Below are positions 22,743 through 30,191 of a DNA stretch of 64,000 nucleotides, piece by piece. The stretch comes from Symbiodinium natans. Lineage: Eukaryota > Sar > Dinophyceae > Suessiales > Symbiodiniaceae. The stretch spans positions 386,001 to 450,000 of the forward strand of contig CAJNDS010002267.1 of assembly GCA_905221605.1 (NCBI GenBank), given 5' to 3'. The notes under the pieces were generated by a model. It was not told the DNA's origin. It made no database searches and worked only from the letters and a program-made list of their open reading frames with translations. Position 1 is the stretch's first letter; each line of letters begins with the position of its first letter. A program made the translations under genes and the position numbers.

Positions 22743-23935
22743 GCCTGTTTCCGTCAAGCCCTAAACCCTACTAAACCTTAAACCCTAAACCCTATACTCT
22801 AAAAAGCCCTAAACCCTAAACCCTAAACCCTAAACCCTAAACCCTAAACCCTAAACCCTAAACCCTAAACCGAGGGTACATCCAGGCTTCGGTGGCATCA
22901 GGTCCACACGCGCATCCCAAGGATTCCCACGATGTGTTTCCTTAGTTGCTGAGTTCATGGGTTTAGGGTTTAGGGTTTAGGGTTTAGGGTTTAGGGTTTA
23001 GGGTTTAGGGTTTAGGGTTTAGGGTTTAGGGTCTAGGGTCTAGGGTCTAAGGTTTACAAAAGTGTACACTTTCAGCTCTATAGGGTAGTATAGTATCCCA
23101 AAAAGTGTAAAGTGTACTCACTCAGCTTCTCAGTTTCTGGTCTTTGGTCCAGCCACCCCAGACCTGTCTGGGGTTTGGGGTTTAGGGTGTGGGGTTTCGG
23201 GTTTAGGGTTTAGGGTTTAGGGCTTAGGGCGTAGGCTTATAAAACTTCAGCGGTACTTGAGGTTTAGGAAGGTTGTGAGCTTTGGGCTTTGGGGTACGGG
23301 GTTTTGGGATTTACGAGCATTGGATGCGTATGCGTATACAATATAAAAGTATAACGCTACATTACATTACATTACATTACATTACATTACATTACATTAC
23401 ATTACATTACATTACATTACATTACATTATATTAGATTTTATGCTGTGATATGATATTATACTATATTATATTAGTTTATACTACATTATATCATATCAT
23501 ATTGTATTACATTATGTTGTACTATATTATATTATATTGTATTATACTAGTATTATATGATATTGTATAGATACTATGTTATATTATACTCCTTTATATT
23601 ATAATATATGATATTATATTATATTATATTATATTATATTGTGTTCTACTATGTTATATGATATGATATGATATTATATTGTATTTTATTGTTTACTATT
23701 CTGTTATATTGTATGAGGTAGTTATATCATATGAGACCATATTATACTATTTCTCTATTATAATATAACGAATTATATGATACTATATTATATTCTGCTA
23801 TATTGTATTATGTTATATTATTTGATATTATGTTATGTTTTGTTATATTCTACTGTATTATTCTACATTATATTATCTTTTATTAAATAATACTGTATTA
23901 TTTTATATCATATCATACTATGTTACATTATGTTT

Positions 23936-23973
<38 letters not shown>

Positions 23974-24051
23974 GGTATGTAAATATACATACAGATACAT
24001 ACACACACATACACACATGTACTAAACAAGCAACACCAAACCTTACCCGGC
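22743..24051. other. Repeats, an AT-rich tract and one candidate exon
   Basis: The minus-strand island 22880-22955 is open (MNSATKETHRGNPWDARVD). 23050-23165 is a non-coding island. 23345-23960 is AT-rich simple DNA described separately. No other coding evidence. Confidence 0.45.
23350..23990. repeat. ACATT pentamer microsatellite grading into AT-rich DNA
   Basis: About 15 exact copies of ATTAC/ACATT (23356-23430) pass gradually into hundreds of bases of TATTATA-like text with the same pentamer rhythm. The stretch ends in TA and TG dinucleotide runs (23937-23972). It looks like one ancient array, pure at one edge and decayed along its length. Confidence 0.85.
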
Positions 24052-24095
24052 CTGTGGCGCAACGACGACCCCATCTTCAAAGTTGAAGTGGAAGC
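24052..24095 (-). CDS. 14-codon exon, unrecognised
   Basis: Acceptor GCGAG|GC, then FHFNFEDGVVVAPQ, then a GC donor (CAG|GCCGGG). The plus strand is also open (NDDPIFKVEVEASPQ), but the minus reading agrees with the neighbours. A further minus island at 24605-24665 (LRKATKIMAKKLTDCGG) lies just downstream of the retroelement insertion in gene direction. Confidence 0.45.
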
Positions 24096-24752
24096 CTCGC
24101 CGCAGGGCCCCCCCTCAATGCGAAAACTAAAGGGTTTAGGTTTAGGGTTTCGGGTTAGGGTTCAGGGTTCAGGGTTTAGGGCTTGGGGTTTAGGGCTTTA
24201 GGCTTTATGGTTTAGGGCTTAGGGTTTAGGGTTTAAGGTTTTGGGTTTAGGGTTTCGGGTTTAGGGTTGAAGGTTGAGGGTTTAGGGTTTAGGGTTTAGG
24301 GTTTACGGTTTAGGGTCTCGGGTCTTCAGGCTCTTCGGGGGAGGCTCAAAGGTTTAAGGTTTAGGTTTATGTTTATGTTTAAGGGCATGCTGGGGGCTTT
24401 GGGGGCTCTCGGGGGGCACATCCTCATCAGCCCGACAAGGGGGAATTCGACCCTAAACCCTCAACCCTCTCAATCCTTATCGGGATCCGACTCGTAAAGA
24501 TTAAAGGCACCTTCAGTCGGCTTGTTGACTTGCCTAAACCCTGAACCCCGAACCCGAAACCCCTAAACCCTGATTCCTGAAACCCCAAGCCCAAAGGCTC
24601 TGGATCTACTGGGGCCGCCGCAATCAGTCAGCTTCTTGGCCATGATCTTGGTGGCTTTCCTTAGCAAGTGGGGGGACGGGGGGAGGGGGGTTTTGAGAAT
24701 GTGTTGGGTTTAGGGTTGAGGATTTAGGGTTGAGGGTTTAGGGTTTAGGGTT

Positions 24753-24757
24753 TAGGG
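24753..24757. repeat. Left target-site duplication TAGGG
   Basis: TAGGG immediately before the 5' LTR equals TAGGG immediately after the 3' LTR (33548-33552). The target was a TTTAGGG tract. Copia elements make 5-bp duplications. Confidence 0.85.
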
Positions 24758-25044
24758 TGCGGAGCTGCAATTGGTATTGTAGAAAGGAGTTAGCGTTGAG
24801 GGTTGGAAGGGTCAATGAACCCGGAAATCTTATTTGGCTCAAGATGGCCCAGAGCCGTCCGCTTTTCGTTGAAAAGGTTGTGTCCGTGTGTTGGGTGTTG
24901 GGTCTTGTGGGAGGTAGTAGTCCCGACCCTTCTCCCTTAGCCTTTCCCTCTAGGGTGGGATTCTTTTCTTACTGGTTCGATCTGGGAAATCCATATAGGG
25001 GACTGCTGAGGGTTGGTTCCTGTTCCCTTTCGGTTGCCCCCGTA
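24758..25044 (+). repeat. 5' LTR
   Basis: Begins TGCGGAGC and ends CCCCGTA. Aligned with 33261-33547 it differs only at the C/T in TAGCGTTG/TAGTGTTG and the G/C in ATAGGGGAC/ATAGGCGAC. The 3' end is TA rather than the usual CA. Contains the spliced-leader-like TTTGGCTCAAG at 24833-24843. Confidence 0.92.
24833..24843 (+). promoter_or_regulatory. Spliced-leader-like word in the 5' LTR
   Basis: TTTGGCTCAAG is identical to the last 11 bases of the conserved dinoflagellate spliced leader (which ends CCATTTTGGCTCAAG). A CCGG..AT stretch upstream is only loosely like the leader's CCGTAGCC. The same word is in the 3' LTR. It may be a relic of a trans-spliced RNA that was reverse-transcribed. Confidence 0.55.
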
Positions 25045-25056
25045 GGTTATGAGCCC
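25045..25056 (+). other. Primer-binding site (initiator tRNA-Met half-molecule type)
   Basis: GGTTATGAGCCC starts at the first base after the 5' LTR. Its complement GGGCTCATAACC is the conserved anticodon stem-loop of initiator tRNA-Met (CAU anticodon underlies the CATAA). Established for Drosophila copia: priming from a tRNA-iMet fragment cut in the anticodon arm, instead of the 3' CCA end. There is no TGG-type match to a tRNA 3' end here. Confidence 0.75.
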
Positions 25057-25111
25057 AAATTAGGTTCCCTGCGGTTGAGTGTTGTCTTAAGATCTTTGGG
25101 ATCAAGAAGCA

Positions 25112-26335
25112 ATGCCTTCTCCTAAGCGATGGCTCCAACCTGCCTCGGATGGTGGACAGAATGGTGGAGCTGGAAATGGTGCAGCTGAGTCTCTGGGTGA
25201 AAGATCGGTGCTGGAAGAGGTGATTCCCGGCGCTGAAGAACATCTGGAAGAAGCCTTGGTTGCGGAAAGCCCCAATGTGGGTATGAATCCCAATGTGGAT
25301 ATGGTTAGCAATGCTGAAGCTGAAGGACGTGCTGTCTCTGTATCGCCAAAGCCTGGTGAAAAAAGGAACTGGGACGCGACTGGTGGTATAGATCGTGAAA
25401 TGGAGGTGACTGTTTTACGAGTGTTACAAAAACACGGGTATCAGCCGTCGGCTTCGACTTCGGGTCGAATGGTAGACCAAGGGTCTCAGACCGATCTGAT
25501 TGGAGAAGTGCTGCAAGCGGCCAGGAGGCCTCTGAACAAGATCAAAAGGGATCCATCTTCGAGTTCCCAAGGTGGTGGAAGCGGTCACGAACAGAAGGGT
25601 GCGGACAGCTTTGAAGCTGCACCAGCTGCTGAATACGCCATGGGGGAGGAGGAGATCCTACAGATGGAGGCTGAAAGGTTGCGACAGTTGTCAGAAGAAG
25701 AGGACGAGATGCGTCAGGTCTCTGAAAGGGATGGTTTTCGGAAAGATGAGCATCTGATCCAAGCGTGTGATGGCACAATGTGGGAATGGCACCTCCATGA
25801 GGATGGGAGACAATATTATTACTGCCTGGATACGCAGGAAAGCAAGTGGACATTGCCGGTTGTAGGTGAAAAGATGAAGAGTGACGAGGTGGTTGGGTCT
25901 CCTTCGGGCAATGGGCTGGAAATGGAGGCTACACTGGGTTCTTCATCCTCTACTCCGAAGACTGAGTCTACGAGGGCATTCCAGGGTAGTGTAAATAGTT
26001 TAGGTGAAAAAGATTTTTCCTCTACTATCAGGAATAACGATAGCGGTCCTGGGGCTGGTGGTGACGCCCCGACCTCGGGTTCTCCTGATGAGGAGGAGAT
26101 TCCTGGAAACCGAGCAGACATCGCTGGAGCTCAACATCTGGATCGGGAAGGAATGGGAGCGCTTTCTGAGGGTGTGGCAGCGGTGGAATCGGTAGGTCCA
26201 GAAGAAAAAATTCCCAATGGAGATCGGAACTGTGTCGGCTGCAGAAGAGCGAGTGGTGGATGTGGTACCTGTCGTTCAGGAAGGTGGTCCTGGAGATTCG
26301 GAAGACGGAGGGAAAAAGTTGTGTGTCGCGACTGA
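25112..26335 (+). CDS. Element ORF1: acidic protein with a WW-like module
   Basis: 407 codons, starting at the first ATG after the primer-binding site (68-base leader). The N-terminal 200 residues are acidic and low in structure. At about residues 222-249 is MWEWHLHEDGRQYYY followed by CLDTQESKWTLP. This matches the WW fold pattern (W, then GR.YYY, then W..P), which binds proline motifs. Acidic, serine-rich text follows. After about residue 365 the frame turns into basic, cysteine-rich text with a different character (NCVGCRRASGGC..). The acidic reading continues instead in ORF2, one base over, right after an A6 run at 26205-26210. ORF1 and ORF2 are probably one protein of about 1420 residues broken by a one-base indel or by frameshifting. 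Confidence 0.75.
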   Translation: MPSPKRWLQPASDGGQNGGAGNGAAESLGERSVLEEVIPGAEEHLEEALVAESPNVGMNPNVDMVSNAEAEGRAVSVSPKPGEKRNWDATGGIDREMEVTVLRVLQKHGYQPSASTSGRMVDQGSQTDLIGEVLQAARRPLNKIKRDPSSSSQGGGSGHEQKGADSFEAAPAAEYAMGEEEILQMEAERLRQLSEEEDEMRQVSERDGFRKDEHLIQACDGTMWEWHLHEDGRQYYYCLDTQESKWTLPVVGEKMKSDEVVGSPSGNGLEMEATLGSSSSTPKTESTRAFQGSVNSLGEKDFSSTIRNNDSGPGAGGDAPTSGSPDEEEIPGNRADIAGAQHLDREGMGALSEGVAAVESVGPEEKIPNGDRNCVGCRRASGGCGTCRSGRWSWRFGRRREKVVCRD

Positions 26336-29300
26336 GGAGGTCTCTTCGTTTGGTGCCAAGATTCCTGCCATTCAAAGGGAAAAAGAAGCTTCTGGAATAG
26401 CTGGAGACACGGAAGATCTGAAAGATGAGGCCTGGAGCGCCAATGATGCGCGGGTCGATGCGCCAGATAATACCTGGAGTGCGAAGGAAGCACGGGTTGA
26501 GGTGCATATGGTGTTACGTTCCACGGGCGACTGCAACAATGGGGCGCAGGTCTCCGCAGCAGCTGATGATGGAGGTTCACAGGTGGACGCACTGGTGCAA
26601 CCTGAAGTTAGCCGCGAGGAACGAAATAGCAAGGGCTACACCGGAGCCGATGAGGCAGCTGTGGTCAATGATGATGGCAATTCTCCTTTGGAAACCATGG
26701 AACCGAAGGAGCCTGCGGTGGAAGAAAGTGTGCCTGCCGTGGATGATCAACTCAATCGCCCTGCAGTGGAAGAAAATTTGCCTGCTGCAGAAGGTGTGAC
26801 AAAGGACTCCAATGATGGGTCCACTCCCATGAAGGGAGAAGTGTTGCCGTCTGGAAGTTCGCCGGAAGTCGACACCGAGCGAACTGCAGCAGATGAGGCA
26901 AAGCCTTTGGCGGAAAAAAAGGGAGGTCCTGAAATCCAGGAGCACAAAGGAGATGAGCCTGTGGGACTCGTGGAGCAGGACGAGCAGTGTGACCCAAAGG
27001 TGAAGACAAAGGATGCGCCAGGAGCCGATGATACGGAGGTGGTTTCTGAAGAGCATGCAAAGGAAGTGCCCCGAGCGGGAGCCTTGGAATCACCTGGGAA
27101 CCATTGCTATCAAGAGGGAGATGAGATCATGGGTCTAGTGCGCTGCATCAATGGGTATGGAGCTTTTTTGGACCTTGGTGATTTGAATGTATTGATTCCT
27201 GCAGAAGGGAACAATACGTGTCAGTTCAGATTTGGTGATACTGTCAATGGAACAGTGAAACGAGTGGAAGATGATGGTACCATAATCCTGGACACCTTTC
27301 TGGTTTTGGAAGAGGACGTGGAGGACTCTTCCTCGACGCTGCGGAAATGGAAACCCAGCGACTGGAGTACGTGGTGGACGGATTCATGGTATGCTGGTCA
27401 ATGGTACCAAGATTCCAACGGTCAATGGGACTGGAAACAGGAGGAAGAGCAATCCGATGAAGGGCTTGTGGTACAGGAGTTATCCTCAGAAGAACGAGAG
27501 GAAAGGCAACTTTATGGAGAAAAGATCTACAAAGCTCTTCTGGAGAATGGAAACGAAGATGAGGCCTATGTTGGCAAAATCACTGGGATGCTGTTGGGTC
27601 GCCCGATGGAAGATTTACAGGAGTGTGTTGCAGATCATGCATTCCTCAATGCGGAAGCTCGGCGCGCGTATGGCATCTTGCAAAATGATGGTTGGAAGCC
27701 TGATGGTACAGAAAGCACAGGCTTGGGAAAGTTAACCACTTTTTCCCGAAAACAGTACCACAACGCGCTTTTCGAACTGGCATGCAGAAAAAGGAGATTT
27801 ACTCGACCAGTTGTGGGTGAAGCGGTGGCAACGGTGCTGAATCAAGGGGAAGATGAGTTTTGGAACGCGCTTTGGTTGGACACCAAGCTATTGTTGCAGG
27901 AGCTTGATGGTGCAGTGCAATCCATGAGCAAAAGGGAGAACAAGCCAATGGAAGCCTACATGGACCCTGACCAATACAAAAAGGCTCACATGACTCCACA
28001 AACTGTGTCACCTGGACACAGCAAACTGTGCAAGTTCTTCAATAAGGGAAGGTGTCGCAATGGCGATGGTTGTCCCTATGAGCATCGTCGTTATGGTGAA
28101 GGTTGGCCAGAAGGGGGGTCAACTGATCCAAAGAACAGCCAAGAAGCTGATGATGAGGATGGGAACATCGGTGACCCTCCCACAGAGGAAGGTACAGTGG
28201 ATGAGGCACAGCAGGAGCGGGAGGATTTAGCCTTCCGGGCCAAGTACAATTTTGGCAAAGGTGCATCAAAGGGTGAACCTACGTCGGGTGAGCCAAAAGG
28301 TCGTCTGTGTCTGTATTACAATCAAGGTGGTTGTAAATATGGGACTACATGCAGGTATCTTCACAACGATGACATAGCATTGGAAGGGACTTGGGAGCCC
28401 GGCAAATCTTGGGACAATGCTTCCAGGAAGGCACTAAGGGACGCAGGGTTCCACCATTGCTGTTTCGATTATTACCTCAGAGGACGTTGCCGGAAAGGGT
28501 CAAATTTCTGCAAGTACTCCCACGACGAGATGTCAGATGAGCGGCTGACGCTCCTGAAACACTTGGTACAGGTGGCCAATCAGGTCCGGTTTGAAAAAGA
28601 GAGAGGATGGGAAATTTCGGACAGAAGCACTTTTCAGCCACCTGCGAGTGGGGGAGCTGAATCTTCCTCATCCTCGGCACCAAAAGCGCTGCAAATGGCC
28701 AATGTGTCACAAAAAGAAGGTGAAAAAGGTATTCTGGATGAAGCAGAAGCTGATGAACAAAAGAATTCGGTGGCTGAATCCACTGGTACTCGGCTTCAAA
28801 ATCCGGAGGAGCCAATTGAAAATTGGATGGCTCGCAACGAACACCTGTGGGTGTATACCCCTCATGTAAGTGAGGTGATGATTACGCTTGGTGTGACCAA
28901 TGTGTCGGACTTGCAAGAGTTCATCTTTGTGGAAGATTTGGTTGACAAAGGAATCAACAAAGTGACCGCATGCAAAATTCTGCAATTGGTTGGTGGTGTC
29001 CGATATCGTCCGGGAGGACCGGAAAAAGCAGTTCCTTCCGATGCATCTGTACGGGTACAACAATCTTCTGGGAGCAAAGGAACTGGAAGAGCGGCGGTGC
29101 GAACCCTCACTCAGGTGCGTGAAGCTGAAGACTCCGGTGCAAAAACCATGCCGAGAGGCTCCTATCGGGAGCTTTTTGATAAGGTCAGGTACCGTGATGC
29201 TTGGACGCTTGCGCAGAGGTCTCCGCTGTGCGTACAGAAGCTGCGGTTGGTGGGAGTTGGAATGCCGCCGGTGAACCCGCCAACAAAAAAGTATCGGTCA

Positions 29301-29378
29301 AGATCAAACATCTTATTGGACCCTTTTTGGCAGTCTCTTTGCCCCACAGGCAACTTGCCAACAGCAACCTTCCAATAA
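26217..29378 (+). CDS. Element ORF2: S1-like, MLLE-like and triple CCCH zinc-finger protein
   Basis: 1053 codons. Acidic leader (1-295); S1-like RNA-binding domain about 299-362 (GDEIMGLVRCINGYGAFLDL .. GDTVNGTVKRV); a tryptophan-rich WW-like patch about 377-408; an MLLE/PABC-like domain about 426-490 with the diagnostic KITGMLL; three CCCH fingers at about 604 (CKFFNKGRCRNGDGCPYEH, C-X7-C-X5-C-X3-H), 696 (same spacing) and 748 (C-X8-C-X6-C-X3-H); and a helical SAM-like region about 862-925. These families bind RNA and, for MLLE, PAM2 peptides of translation and decay factors. A gag-like RNA-packaging role is my inference. The last 60-75 residues overlap the antisense ORF and may not be native. 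No capsid fold was recognised. Confidence 0.78.
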   Translation: MEIGTVSAAEERVVDVVPVVQEGGPGDSEDGGKKLCVATEEVSSFGAKIPAIQREKEASGIAGDTEDLKDEAWSANDARVDAPDNTWSAKEARVEVHMVLRSTGDCNNGAQVSAAADDGGSQVDALVQPEVSREERNSKGYTGADEAAVVNDDGNSPLETMEPKEPAVEESVPAVDDQLNRPAVEENLPAAEGVTKDSNDGSTPMKGEVLPSGSSPEVDTERTAADEAKPLAEKKGGPEIQEHKGDEPVGLVEQDEQCDPKVKTKDAPGADDTEVVSEEHAKEVPRAGALESPGNHCYQEGDEIMGLVRCINGYGAFLDLGDLNVLIPAEGNNTCQFRFGDTVNGTVKRVEDDGTIILDTFLVLEEDVEDSSSTLRKWKPSDWSTWWTDSWYAGQWYQDSNGQWDWKQEEEQSDEGLVVQELSSEEREERQLYGEKIYKALLENGNEDEAYVGKITGMLLGRPMEDLQECVADHAFLNAEARRAYGILQNDGWKPDGTESTGLGKLTTFSRKQYHNALFELACRKRRFTRPVVGEAVATVLNQGEDEFWNALWLDTKLLLQELDGAVQSMSKRENKPMEAYMDPDQYKKAHMTPQTVSPGHSKLCKFFNKGRCRNGDGCPYEHRRYGEGWPEGGSTDPKNSQEADDEDGNIGDPPTEEGTVDEAQQEREDLAFRAKYNFGKGASKGEPTSGEPKGRLCLYYNQGGCKYGTTCRYLHNDDIALEGTWEPGKSWDNASRKALRDAGFHHCCFDYYLRGRCRKGSNFCKYSHDEMSDERLTLLKHLVQVANQVRFEKERGWEISDRSTFQPPASGGAESSSSSAPKALQMANVSQKEGEKGILDEAEADEQKNSVAESTGTRLQNPEEPIENWMARNEHLWVYTPHVSEVMITLGVTNVSDLQEFIFVEDLVDKGINKVTACKILQLVGGVRYRPGGPEKAVPSDASVRVQQSSGSKGTGRAAVRTLTQVREAEDSGAKTMPRGSYRELFDKVRYRDAWTLAQRSPLCVQKLRLVGVGMPPVNPPTKKYRSRSNILLDPFWQSLCPTGNLPTATFQ

Positions 29379-29665
29379 ATCCGAGTCAGAAGGCCTTTAA
29401 CCAGCAATTGCTGAAGGTCATTCTTCACCGGACAAACATCCAATATCTTCGCACCATCACCACGGAGTTCATTGCTCCCACCTTCTCCTTCTTTTTGGTC
29501 AGTCTCCTCGCCAGAAATTTGTACTGCTCCTTCCGGCGCCGTCTCCTGTCCAGCCACTTCTTGCCCAGGAAGAACTTGAGCGCTTTCAGAGACATTCACC
29601 TGTCCAGCAACACCTTGCCCAGGTAAAACCTCATCCGTGGAGCCCACCGCCAGCGAACCAACCAT
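29162..29665 (-). CDS. Element antisense ORF, second part
   Basis: 167 codons on the strand opposite to the element. It has protein-like text with a repeated VLPGQ.VAGQ motif, then an acidic linker and KNDLQQLLVKGLLTRIYWKV. It continues the frame of the ORF at 30191-29700 if one T is removed from a T7 run (A7 at 29728-29734 on the plus strand). That gives SQVF-SLPQPSRRTEQSQKR without stops. Its 3' end overlaps ORF2 by 217 bases. Function unknown. Confidence 0.5.
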   Translation of the reverse strand: MVGSLAVGSTDEVLPGQGVAGQVNVSESAQVLPGQEVAGQETAPEGAVQISGEETDQKEGEGGSNELRGDGAKILDVCPVKNDLQQLLVKGLLTRIYWKVAVGKLPVGQRDCQKGSNKMFDLDRYFFVGGFTGGIPTPTNRSFCTHSGDLCASVQASRYLTLSKSSR

Positions 29666-29699
29666 AACTGAGCCATCCCTTGCTCTTTTCTGAGACTGT

Positions 29700-30191
29700 T
29701 CAGTTCGACGAGAAGGTTGTGGTAGCGAAAAAAACTTGTGAAGTCACTTCTTGGCGGGTCTCCCCCCGCGACGCTTTGTCGCGCCCTTCGCCAAGGTGAA
29801 CCGATTTTTTCTGCCCGTCATTGGGGCCTGAAGAACCACCCAGCGGAACATTGCCACGAATCGCAGTTCTCTGTGAATCCCTTTCTTGCAAAAAGATTTC
29901 CCTCATACGTTGCGCGGCATTGGTCTCCTCCTCGCTTGAATCGCTTGAGGAAGCGGCATACGAGACCAAAGCCTCCGCCTGTTCATCATCATCCACCACA
30001 TCTGCCCACGCTCTGCTGAACCGATACGACAACCCACCACGAGGCTTCAGTTCCAGTGGCTTCGGCTTTTCCACCACTTCCGCCGGTTGCACTCGTCGTT
30101 GTGACCGAGAGCGTGGCACCTGTCGCACCTGTTTTTTGTCCAGCAAGGGCCTTCCCCTTCTCACAGGGGATCGAAATTTGGTTATTAGCAT
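29700..30191 (-). CDS. Element antisense ORF, first part
   Basis: 163 codons starting MLITKFRSPVRRGRPLLDKK. A basic N-terminus is followed by LSYRFSRAWADVVDDDEQAE and a serine/acid-rich segment; it is charged and probably disordered with a helix. The ATG shares the palindrome CATG (30189-30192) with the plus-strand ATG that opens ORF3, so the two frames diverge from one point. Either the element carries an antisense gene, as some plant and fungal LTR elements do, or this segment has been inverted. Confidence 0.5.
   Translation of the reverse strand: MLITKFRSPVRRGRPLLDKKQVRQVPRSRSQRRVQPAEVVEKPKPLELKPRGGLSYRFSRAWADVVDDDEQAEALVSYAASSSDSSEEETNAAQRMREIFLQERDSQRTAIRGNVPLGGSSGPNDGQKKSVHLGEGRDKASRGETRQEVTSQVFFATTTFSSN

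Noticed and set aside
23835-24086. Plus-strand open frame rich in Tyr, Ile and Val
   Set aside because: It is translated TA/TG microsatellite DNA.
24757-25125. Plus-strand open frame of about 120 codons across the 5' LTR (and its copy at 33260-33550)
   Set aside because: It is the LTR read through; it has no ATG at its start, and the same frame is cut short by the insertion point at the right LTR. Regulatory DNA, not a gene.
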